Positions 7,813 to 13,778 of a stretch of 13,778 nucleotides of DNA are shown here, piece by piece. The notes under the pieces are model-generated. The model saw only the letters and a list, made by a program, of their open reading frames with translations, did no database searches and was not told the DNA's origin. Position numbers and translations under genes: made by a program. The number at the start of each line of letters is the position of its first letter. Position 1 is the first letter of the stretch. The DNA is taken from the NCBI GenBank assembly GCA_002700405.1, contig PACY01000020.1, forward strand, positions 32,983-46,760, written 5' to 3'. This DNA comes from Flavobacteriaceae bacterium (GTDB lineage: Bacteria > Bacteroidota > Bacteroidia > Flavobacteriales > Flavobacteriaceae).

Positions 7813-7930
7813 TTTTGAAATTTAATATAATATTTTACAATAATAATATATTGCTGCAATAATTTATTATTGAATAATCAAAATTATTAGATATTTTATA
7901 ATATTTTAGTGAATCTTTAAATTAAATACT
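7813..7930. promoter_or_regulatory. Divergent promoter region between HMG-CoA reductase and peptide transporter genes
   Basis: This 118-base stretch, almost pure A/T, is the largest intergenic region in the window and must hold start signals for both outward-facing operons. Bacteroidota promoters typically have TTTG near -33 and TAnnTTTG near -7. On the plus strand, TTG at 7870-7872 followed 19 bases later by TATTTTAT (7892-7899) is a weak fit, and TATTTTAG (7902-7909) is a closer -7 match but is too far from that TTG. For the minus strand no pair with good spacing stood out. A 35-base dyad centred on 7855 lies in the middle. The promoter role is inferred from gene layout; the exact boxes are uncertain. 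Confidence 0.5.
7838..7872. repeat. 35-base dyad (inverted repeat), possible operator
   Basis: Seen: an imperfect palindrome centred on base 7855. The outer arms CAATAATAA (7838-7846) and TTATTATTG (7864-7872) are exact reverse complements. The inner arms TATTGC (7849-7854) and GCAATA (7856-7861) are also exact and flank a single T. Only the two pairs 7847/7863 and 7848/7862 fail, so 15 of 17 pairs match. The symmetry, the G/C-bearing core in a very A/T-rich spacer and its position between divergent operons suggest a binding site for a dimeric regulator acting on one or both genes. It could instead form an RNA hairpin in either leader. No T-run follows, so it is not a typical terminator. Confidence 0.55.
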
Positions 7931-9433
7931 ATGACAGATTCAAACATATTAGAAAATCAAAAACAATTTTTAGGCCATCCAGTTGGACTGTATATTTTAT
8001 TCTTAACTGAAATGTGGGAGAGATTCTCTTACTATGGAATGAGAGCAATTTTAGTACTTTACCTAGTTGCTGAAGTTGGAATTGAAAATGCAGGATTAGG
8101 TTGGAGTAACGAAGATGCCTTGGCTTTATATGGTTGGTATACAATGTTTGTATATGTAGCCTCTATTCCTGGAGGAATTATAGCTGATAAAATAATAGGG
8201 CAAAAGAAAGCTGTTTTTGTTGGAGGAATGCTACTTGTCGCAGGACATTCAGTCCTAGCAATAGAAGCATTATGGGCCTTTTACACTGGACTTACTTTAA
8301 TAGTTATGGGAGTAGGTATGTTAAAGCCTAATATTTCTACTATGGTTGGAGGTCTATATCCTAAAGATCAACAGGATAAAAGAGATATGGGATTTTATAT
8401 TTTCTATATGGGGATTAATCTTGGCGCTGCAGCCTCTGCTTTATTAGTTGGATATATTGGAGAAACTATTGGGTGGCATTATGGATTTGGATTAGCCGGT
8501 ATTGGAATGGCCTTAGGACAACTAACGTATTGGTATGGCCAGCGATATTTAACCCATGTTGGTAATTTGGTTATAGATGAAAGAGATGAAAGTGAAAAAG
8601 TAGACGGGAATTTAATCGCTTCAATTTTTAAGTCAACTAATTCAATAATAGGATTTGTTATCACCCTATGTATGGGAATTTATGTATGGCAAGTTCAAGG
8701 TTCTTTAGATTATGGCTTATTGATAATGGGATTAGCATTTGCTGTGGGAGTAGCAATTGTAGTCTATAATGATGGCGATAAAGTTGAGAAGGATAGAATA
8801 CTTGTAACTTACTTGTCTTTCTTAATTATAATTGTTTTTTGGGGATCATTTGAACAGGCTGGAGGTTTATTAAATGTATATGCCGCACAAAAAACTGATT
8901 TAGTTTTAACAGAGAATTTCACAGTGCCTGCAAGTTGGTTTCAGTCTGTTAATGCTATTTTTATTTTAATTTTTGCTACTCTAGTTGGTAGTTTTTGGGT
9001 CTGGTGGAAAAACAGAAAAAAAGAATCTTCATCATTGTTTAAAATGGCAATTGGAGTAATTATTATGGGCTGGGGCTTTTTCTTTATGTCTGCAGCTTCT
9101 ATGCAATATGATGCAGAAGGGTTATCAAGTATGCACTGGTTAGTTTTAGCATATTTATTTCATACAATTGGTGAATTATGTGCATCTCCAGTAGCATTAT
9201 CTTTTATTACAAAACTTGCGCCTGAAAGATGGATGGCATTCATGATGGGAGCTTATTTTGCAGCAACTGGATTAGGTAATAAGGTTGCAGGGTTACTAGG
9301 TGAATCAGCTACAGAGATGGGTGAATTTGCAATATTTACCGGTATCGCAGTATTTTGTACAATATTTGGATTATTAGTATTAACAATTATTAAACCTTTA
9401 AAGCGATTAACTCATAATGCAGAAGGAATATAG
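7931..9433 (+). CDS. POT-family proton-coupled di/tripeptide transporter (first of tandem pair)
   Basis: Inner-membrane symporter of the POT/PTR2 branch of the major facilitator superfamily, importing short peptides with protons. Seen: 500 residues with about 14 hydrophobic segments, the usual bacterial POT number. Helix 1 has the family motif TEMWERFSYYGMR (E27, E30, R31) used in proton coupling. Helix 4 has MLKPNIST with the conserved K132. FYIFYMGINLGA is the PTR2 signature. Helix 7 has the conserved WGSFEQ (E308), and helix 10 has GELCASPVALSFITKLAP. The loop between helices 6 and 7 is short and charged (DERDESEKVDG). It begins with ATG at 7931, divergent from the HMG-CoA reductase gene, and ends in two consecutive TAG codons, 19 bases before the second transporter. 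The exact peptide preference is unknown. Confidence 0.93.
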   Translation: MTDSNILENQKQFLGHPVGLYILFLTEMWERFSYYGMRAILVLYLVAEVGIENAGLGWSNEDALALYGWYTMFVYVASIPGGIIADKIIGQKKAVFVGGMLLVAGHSVLAIEALWAFYTGLTLIVMGVGMLKPNISTMVGGLYPKDQQDKRDMGFYIFYMGINLGAAASALLVGYIGETIGWHYGFGLAGIGMALGQLTYWYGQRYLTHVGNLVIDERDESEKVDGNLIASIFKSTNSIIGFVITLCMGIYVWQVQGSLDYGLLIMGLAFAVGVAIVVYNDGDKVEKDRILVTYLSFLIIIVFWGSFEQAGGLLNVYAAQKTDLVLTENFTVPASWFQSVNAIFILIFATLVGSFWVWWKNRKKESSSLFKMAIGVIIMGWGFFFMSAASMQYDAEGLSSMHWLVLAYLFHTIGELCASPVALSFITKLAPERWMAFMMGAYFAATGLGNKVAGLLGESATEMGEFAIFTGIAVFCTIFGLLVLTIIKPLKRLTHNAEGI

Positions 9434-9452
9434 TAGTTATAAGTAAAAATTT

Positions 9453-11204
9453 ATGAATCAAAATTCTAATGCTGAGTTTTTTAAAACTAGTGTCTTAGGA
9501 CATCCCTCACTTTTATTTGTTCTTTTCTTTACTGAAATGTGGGAGAGATTTTCTTACTATGGGATGCGTGCTATTTTAGTTATTTTTCTAACTGGGCTCA
9601 TTATTGGTGACAATCCTGGATGGGGATGGTCTTCTTCAGAAGCATTGTCTTTATTAGGGACATATGCAATGTTTGTTTATTTGACCCCTCTTTTAGGTGG
9701 GTGGTTAGCTGATAATAAGATTGGTTATAGAATGGCAGTAGTGATTGGGGCATTATTTATGACCTTAGGTCATGCTTCTATGGCCGTAGAAACTCCAATG
9801 TTTCTTTATATAGGAATTACCTTATTAGTGATTGGTAATGGGTTTTTTAAGCCAAACATGACTTCTATAATTTCAAAAATATATGAAGGCAGAGATGATA
9901 AAAAGGATGGAGCTTATAATATATTTTATATGGGTGTTAATGCCGGAGCTTTTATTGGAATCATGTTGTGTGGTTGGATTGGTGAGAAAATTGGTTGGAG
10001 TTATGGTTTTGGATTAGCAGGTATCTTTATGTTTTTAGGGATGTTACAGTTTTATTATGCGCAGCCTTTATTTGGAAATATTGGTGATAAACCCGATAAA
10101 AAGAAAGTTAATGAATTAGAATCAACTGAAAATAAAGAAAAACTTAATCCTTTTCTTTCTATAGACTATTTATTAATATCCATATTTGTTATAAGTGCAC
10201 TTATTTTTATAGTAAATGACCCGTTAAGTAAAATTGGAAATATCGACACATTTAATTTTACTGTTTTTGGAATGCAAGATTCTCTATTTTATGCACTATT
10301 AGCTGTCATTAGCTTTATTATAATACTAATTATTAGGATTCCAAGATATTCTCTAATTGTTAGAGATAGGATGATAGCTTTTACAATATTCTCTTTATTT
10401 ACTGTTTTTTTCTGGGCTGGTTTTGAACAAGGCGCTGGCTCATTGCCAATTTACACCAGAGATTTTACTGATAGATTTTTAGAAGGTGGTGCAGCGACTA
10501 CATTTAAGATTATTGATTTGTTGGTCACTGTTATTCCTCTCGGTATTATCACTTATGTACTTATTAATTTATTTAAAATGACATACAAAAAAATAGCATT
10601 ATCTAATACCATATTAGGATTTAGTTTTGTTATTATATGGGGAATTGTTATATATAAATTATTTATTGAATTTCAGTCTACTGAAACTGAAGTACCTGTT
10701 ACATGGTTTGCAATATTAAATTCATTATTTATAATAGTTTTTGCTCCATTATTTACTAAATGGTGGGATAGTGAATACAATCCTCCAGCATCAGTAAAAT
10801 ATTTCTTAGGACTGTTTCTTTTAGGTATTGGTTTTGCTTTTCTAGCTTTTGGAGCACGTAATGTTCCAGCTGGTACTGAAACTGCTAGTCTGAGCATGAT
10901 TTGGCTAGTATTTGCATATTTGTTTCATACCTTGGGTGAGCTTTGTTTATCTCCAATGGGGCTGTCTTATTTAAGTAAATTAATTCCAGCAAGAATGATA
11001 GCTTTTATGTTTGGAGTATATTATTTAGCAATAGCTATAGGACAAAAGCTAGCGCATTATGTAGGTGGTGATATTGATAAGATTACTCAAGAGTATAGTT
11101 TGTCAGGATTTTTCTTAATTTTCACTATTATTCCAATAATTTTGGGTGTTTGTTCGTTATTATTACATCCAATTCTTAAAAAATTAATGCACGGAATTAA
11201 ATAA
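9453..11204 (+). CDS. POT-family proton-coupled peptide transporter (second, enlarged copy)
   Basis: Paralogue of the preceding gene and presumably also a peptide/proton symporter. Seen: 583 residues. Helix 1 has TEMWERFSYYGMR (E28, E31, R32) encoded by nearly the same bases as in copy 1, helix 4 has FFKPNMTS (K133), then YNIFYMGVNAGA as PTR2 signature, FFWAGFEQGAGSLP on helix 7 (E325), and GELCLSPMGLSYLSKLIPAR on helix 10. All coupling residues are kept. It is longer mainly because about 65 extra residues lie between E325 and W418, containing two extra hydrophobic stretches (about IIDLLVTVIPLGIITYVL and ILGFSFVIIWGIVIYKL); the same interval in copy 1 is 28 residues. A Lys/Glu-rich loop links helices 6 and 7. 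The gene lies 19 bases after copy 1 and 2 bases before the thioredoxin-fold gene, so all three form one operon. The sequences differ too much for a recent duplication. Confidence 0.92.
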   Translation: MNQNSNAEFFKTSVLGHPSLLFVLFFTEMWERFSYYGMRAILVIFLTGLIIGDNPGWGWSSSEALSLLGTYAMFVYLTPLLGGWLADNKIGYRMAVVIGALFMTLGHASMAVETPMFLYIGITLLVIGNGFFKPNMTSIISKIYEGRDDKKDGAYNIFYMGVNAGAFIGIMLCGWIGEKIGWSYGFGLAGIFMFLGMLQFYYAQPLFGNIGDKPDKKKVNELESTENKEKLNPFLSIDYLLISIFVISALIFIVNDPLSKIGNIDTFNFTVFGMQDSLFYALLAVISFIIILIIRIPRYSLIVRDRMIAFTIFSLFTVFFWAGFEQGAGSLPIYTRDFTDRFLEGGAATTFKIIDLLVTVIPLGIITYVLINLFKMTYKKIALSNTILGFSFVIIWGIVIYKLFIEFQSTETEVPVTWFAILNSLFIIVFAPLFTKWWDSEYNPPASVKYFLGLFLLGIGFAFLAFGARNVPAGTETASLSMIWLVFAYLFHTLGELCLSPMGLSYLSKLIPARMIAFMFGVYYLAIAIGQKLAHYVGGDIDKITQEYSLSGFFLIFTIIPIILGVCSLLLHPILKKLMHGIK

Positions 11205-11206
11205 GT

Positions 11207-11758
11207 ATGTTTAAAAATATAATTACAATATTAATCGTTTTTAGTTTTGCTCAATCTTATTCTCAGGATATCAATTGGGTAACTCTAGATCAAGCAATAA
11301 AACTTCAAAAGAAAGCTCCAAGGAATATTATAATGGACGTATATACAAACTGGTGTGGTCCATGTAAGTTGTTAGACAGAAATACTTTTAAGAATAAAGA
11401 TGTTTCAGCTTTTATTAACAAGCATTTTTATGCAGTTAAATTTAACGCTGAGGGTAATTCAAATGTAAATTATGATGGTAATGTATTTACTAATCCAAAC
11501 TTTGACCCTGCGAAAACACAAAGAAGAAATGGGACTCATGAGTTAGCCAGATATTTAAATGTTAGCGCATACCCAACAATTATTTTTATGGATAAAAACT
11601 CAAAATTAATCACTTTTGTTAGAGGATATAAAACTCCTAAGCAAATTGAGTTATGGTTAAAGCTTTTTAAGGATGAGGGGTATAAATCAATTAAAACTCA
11701 AGAAGAATTTAACAAGTATTATGAATCTTTTGTTCCAGAGTTTTCTTCAACTAAATAA
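11207..11758 (+). CDS. Secreted thioredoxin-fold protein with CGPC active site
   Basis: Thiol-disulphide oxidoreductase, probably periplasmic. Seen: 183 residues; a signal peptide with a hydrophobic run at 5-15 and likely cleavage around SYS-QD (19/20), with no lipobox Cys; a thioredoxin-like domain with YTNWCGPCKLLD (C50 and C53); and the cis-proline loop as SAYPTIIFMD (P123). Between the active site and the cis-Pro there is an extended polar insert (about 82-110, with NVNYDGNVFTNPNFDP), as in the DUF255/thioredoxin_7-like proteins common in Bacteroidota. CGPC is the thioredoxin-type pair, which favours reduction, but the partner is unknown and no DsbD-like gene is present here. It begins 2 bases after the second peptide transporter, so it is co-transcribed with it. 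Its last 40 bases overlap the 3' end of lpxB on the other strand. Confidence 0.87.
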   Translation: MFKNIITILIVFSFAQSYSQDINWVTLDQAIKLQKKAPRNIIMDVYTNWCGPCKLLDRNTFKNKDVSAFINKHFYAVKFNAEGNSNVNYDGNVFTNPNFDPAKTQRRNGTHELARYLNVSAYPTIIFMDKNSKLITFVRGYKTPKQIELWLKLFKDEGYKSIKTQEEFNKYYESFVPEFSSTK

Positions 11759-12846
11759 TTGTATATAAGTTTTGCAGTTTTATTACTAGCGCCACTACCA
11801 CCTAGAATATTTTCAAGTTTACTATAGTCTTTATTAATTTCTGCTCTACCTTTTTTGTCTAATATTATCTTTAAATTTTTAATTAAATTTTCCTTTGAGC
11901 ATTCACTTTGTATTAATTCTGGTACTATAAGTTTATTTGCAATTAAATTAACTAATGAAATGTATTTTAGGTTTTTTATCAAGTTTTTCCCAATAAAATA
12001 GGAAATCCAACTTGATTTATAACAAACTATTTGGGGGACCTTAAATAAGGCAGTTTCAAGAGTTGCAGTTCCTGAAGTTACAATTGCAGCAGTACAATTT
12101 CTTAATAGATCATATGTTTTATTTTCAATAATTTCAATATTATAATTTTTTACATAATTTTTATATAACCCTAAACTTTGTGATGGGGCAGCTCCAATTA
12201 TAAAATTATAATCTTTGAACTCTGGCACTACTTTTAGCATTATAGGAAGTATTTTTTTAATTTCCTGATCTCTGCTTCCCGGAAGCAATAAAATTGTTTT
12301 TTCTTTAACTATTATGTTTCCTAATTTTGATATAGTTGACTTTTTTACTTCATCTAATAGGGGATGACCTACAAACGATACATCTAGATTATGTCTTTTT
12401 TTATAATAATCTTTTTCAAATGGTAGTATTACGTACATTTTATCTACCACTTTTTTTATTAGTTTAATTCTACTTTCCTTCCATGCCCAAATCTGGGGGG
12501 ATATATAATAATGGTTTTTAAAACCATTATTTTTTGCCCATTCAGCAATTCTTAGGTTAAATCCAGGGAAATCTATATATATTATTATATCAGGATTGAA
12601 ATTAAGAATATCTGATTTACAAAATGATATATTTTTTATTATAGAATATAAGTTTAGGAAAACTTCAAGAAAACCCATGTATGAGTAATCTTTATGATGT
12701 TTAGCAAGGTTATTGGTTTCTATATTCATTAGGTCACCTCCCCAACATCTAAAATGGGCATTTTTATCTAATTTTTTTAACTCTTTAATTAAATTAGATC
12801 CATGTAAATCTCCTGATGCTTCACCAGCTATTATATAATATTTCAA
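11719..12846 (-). CDS. lpxB: Lipid-A-disaccharide synthase LpxB
   Basis: Glycosyltransferase (GT19) that joins UDP-2,3-diacylglucosamine and lipid X to form the tetra-acylated disaccharide of lipid A, at the inner face of the cytoplasmic membrane. Seen: 375 residues, the usual length; N-terminal IIAGEASGDLHG at 5-16; RCWGGDLM; SYMGFLEV; IDFPGFNLRIAEWAK; YYISPQIWAWKESR; LPFEKDYY; VGHPLLDEV from 159; LLLPGSRDQEI at 186-196; and SGTATLETAL with CYKSS near the C-terminus, all LpxB hallmarks. The start is TTG at 12846-12844: an in-frame TAA lies three codons upstream, no ATG lies between, and the family N-terminus begins exactly there. The preceding gene stops 1 base before this start, so translation is probably coupled. 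The last 40 bases overlap the thioredoxin-fold gene on the opposite strand. Confidence 0.95.
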   Translation of the reverse strand: MKYYIIAGEASGDLHGSNLIKELKKLDKNAHFRCWGGDLMNIETNNLAKHHKDYSYMGFLEVFLNLYSIIKNISFCKSDILNFNPDIIIYIDFPGFNLRIAEWAKNNGFKNHYYISPQIWAWKESRIKLIKKVVDKMYVILPFEKDYYKKRHNLDVSFVGHPLLDEVKKSTISKLGNIIVKEKTILLLPGSRDQEIKKILPIMLKVVPEFKDYNFIIGAAPSQSLGLYKNYVKNYNIEIIENKTYDLLRNCTAAIVTSGTATLETALFKVPQIVCYKSSWISYFIGKNLIKNLKYISLVNLIANKLIVPELIQSECSKENLIKNLKIILDKKGRAEINKDYSKLENILGGSGASNKTAKLIYNYLVEENSGTKDS

Positions 12847-12847
12847 A

Positions 12848-13132
12848 TTATATTATGTTTAAAATTAATGTAGTAATAGCTAGAAATACAGTAGTAAATA
12901 AAACCCCCTTTGCTCTATGATCTTGTCTTTTTTTAATGTATACAAGAAAAACAAAGAGATTCATAATTGCACCAAGACTTATTAATTTACCTAAAATTCC
13001 TTCTTCAAAGGATTTTGTAATAACTTCCAAAATTGATGGATCATCATGAAGAATAAGAATAGAAAGAAAAATTCCTGCAATATTTGCTATAAAACCAACT
13101 GCAATTCCTATGAAGATCTCTTTTTTAACCAT
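12848..13132 (-). CDS. Small membrane protein between surE and lpxB, unknown function
   Basis: Seen: 94 residues with three hydrophobic segments: about 8-28 (GIAVGFIANIAGIFLSILIL), 48-66 (LGKLISLGAIMNLFVFLVYI) and 76-93 (VLFTTVFLAITTLILNI). They are separated by an acidic first loop (HDDPSILEVITKSFEEG) and a basic second loop (KKRQDHRAKG), which puts the second loop in the cytoplasm by charge. ATG at 13132 overlaps the end of surE by 8 bases, and its stop lies 1 base before the lpxB start, so it is held tightly between two conserved genes. Known (from memory): flavobacteria often have a short membrane protein at this spot. I do not recognise a domain. A role next to LpxB at the membrane is possible but rests on position only. 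Confidence 0.72.
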   Translation of the reverse strand: MVKKEIFIGIAVGFIANIAGIFLSILILHDDPSILEVITKSFEEGILGKLISLGAIMNLFVFLVYIKKRQDHRAKGVLFTTVFLAITTLILNII

Positions 13133-13778
13133 TTAGATTCCATTTAGCTATATCATCTATTTCTGAATATGATGTCATATCATACATTATTGGAACTATT
13201 GAAATGTATCCATTGTTTAATGCCCACTGATCACTATCTTTTTCTTTATCAAGATTTATAAACTCCCCAGTAAGCCAATAGTATTTTCTTCCGTTTGGAT
13301 TTTTCCTTTTATCAAATGTTTCTTTCCAAAAAGATTTTGCTTGTCTACAAATTTTAACGCCTTTATAATTTTTTCCAGTACTTATCTTTGGAAAGTTTAC
13401 ATTTAAAATAATGTTCTTTTTATTTGATTTTGCTAATAATTCTTTTGAAATAATTTTAATAAATTTTTCACAAGACTCAAAACTAGCATTCCAGCTATAA
13501 TCACACATAGAAAACCCTATAGATGGAATTCCTTCAATCCCTGCTTCTATAGCTGCACTCATTGTCCCTGAATAAATTACATTTATTGATGCATTTGATC
13601 CATGGTTAATCCCTGAAACACATAAATCTGGCTTTCTTTTTAAAATTTCATTTACTGCTAATTTTACACAATCAGCAGGTGTTCCTGAAGTGCTATATTC
13701 AGTTTGAGGACCATCATCAATATGTTCCTTTTTACAGTATAGTGTATCATTAACCGTTATTGCATGACCCATTGCACT
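13125..13778 (-). CDS. surE: 5'/3'-nucleotidase SurE, N-terminus outside the window
   Basis: Metal-dependent nucleoside 5'/3'-monophosphate phosphatase of the cytoplasm, linked to stationary-phase survival. Seen: the frame is open to the window edge (reading S-A-M-G-H-A-I-T), giving 217 visible codons; a full SurE has about 250-260, so some 40 N-terminal residues, including the metal-binding NDDG motif, are missing here. Visible hallmarks are SAMGHAITV at the edge (the Ser may be the metal-ligand Ser of the family), STSGTPADCVKLA, CVSGINHGSNASINVIYSGT with the metal-ligand Asn, MSAAIEAGIEGIPSIGFS, and LNVNFP. The Met at 13772 is the conserved Met of the GMGH/AMGH motif, not the start. The end overlaps the next gene by 8 bases. 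The surE, small membrane protein, lpxB order is typical of flavobacteria as far as I recall. Confidence 0.95.
   Translation of the reverse strand, partial: SAMGHAITVNDTLYCKKEHIDDGPQTEYSTSGTPADCVKLAVNEILKRKPDLCVSGINHGSNASINVIYSGTMSAAIEAGIEGIPSIGFSMCDYSWNASFESCEKFIKIISKELLAKSNKKNIILNVNFPKISTGKNYKGVKICRQAKSFWKETFDKRKNPNGRKYYWLTGEFINLDKEKDSDQWALNNGYISIVPIMYDMTSYSEIDDIAKWNLNG

Noticed and set aside
7929..8664. Minus-strand open frames at 7929-8144 and 8479-8664
   Set aside because: Both mirror the first peptide transporter, which has every family motif.
8006..9560. Near-identical stretches in the two transporters (such as ACTGAAATGTGGGAGAGATT) as a mobile or recombinational repeat
   Set aside because: They encode the invariant TEMWERF motif of helix 1 and are explained by paralogy and selection on the protein.
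10673..10897. Minus-strand open frame of 74 codons
   Set aside because: Antisense to the second peptide transporter in a conserved membrane part; a shadow frame.
13770..13772. ATG as start of SurE
   Set aside because: The Met belongs to the conserved (S/G)MGHAIT motif; SurE should have about 40 more residues, including NDDG, before it.
1..13778. tRNA, rRNA, CRISPR, insertion sequence, toxin-antitoxin or defence genes
   Set aside because: No repeat array, transposase-like frame or structured RNA was seen, and almost every base is taken up by the listed housekeeping genes.

Overview
The window looks like a piece of a streamlined, AT-rich (about 30% GC by eye) genome from the Bacteroidota, most likely a marine or uncultured Flavobacteriales. 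Four things support this. The 'GYDIA' type GHMP kinase sits next to a class II HMG-CoA reductase. LptC is a small lipoprotein followed by a tiny membrane protein, a CNNM/CorC 'hemolysin' and a large SurA/PpiD-like isomerase. surE, a small membrane protein and lpxB follow one another, as I remember from flavobacterial genomes. There are no clear Shine-Dalgarno sequences. Intergenic space is almost absent: the only spacers over about 50 bases are 3382-3441 and 7813-7930. No RNA gene, insertion sequence, CRISPR array, prophage or integron was seen, and no stretch of 300 bases lacks a gene.

There are four transcription blocks. (1) Plus strand, 1-5592: a TPR protein cut by the window edge, lptC, a PaaI-type hotdog thioesterase, a 63-residue membrane protein, a CNNM/CorC membrane protein and a membrane-anchored parvulin chaperone; the theme is cell envelope and outer membrane biogenesis. 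(2) Minus strand, 7812-5595: HMG-CoA reductase overlapping a GHMP kinase, giving the mevalonate route to isoprenoids. (3) Plus strand, 7931-11758: two tandem POT-family peptide/proton symporters and a secreted thioredoxin-fold protein. (4) Minus strand, 13778-11719: surE (cut by the window edge), a 94-residue membrane protein and lpxB.

Blocks 1 and 2 converge with only 2 bases between their stop codons. Blocks 3 and 4 converge with a 40-base overlap. Blocks 2 and 3 diverge from a 118-base region that carries a strong 35-base dyad, the best candidate regulatory site in the window. Both lipopolysaccharide genes, lptC and lpxB, start with TTG, and in each case a nearby in-frame stop and the family's N-terminus leave no other good start; nearly all other genes start with ATG.

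Overall this is a mostly housekeeping region. I saw no convincing defence, mobile or otherwise new multi-gene system. The points worth a second look are the dyad, the extra membrane segments in the second peptide transporter, the undefined substrate of the GYDIA kinase, the thioesterase placed inside the LPS-export cluster, the two small membrane proteins, and the terminator-free convergent gene ends.
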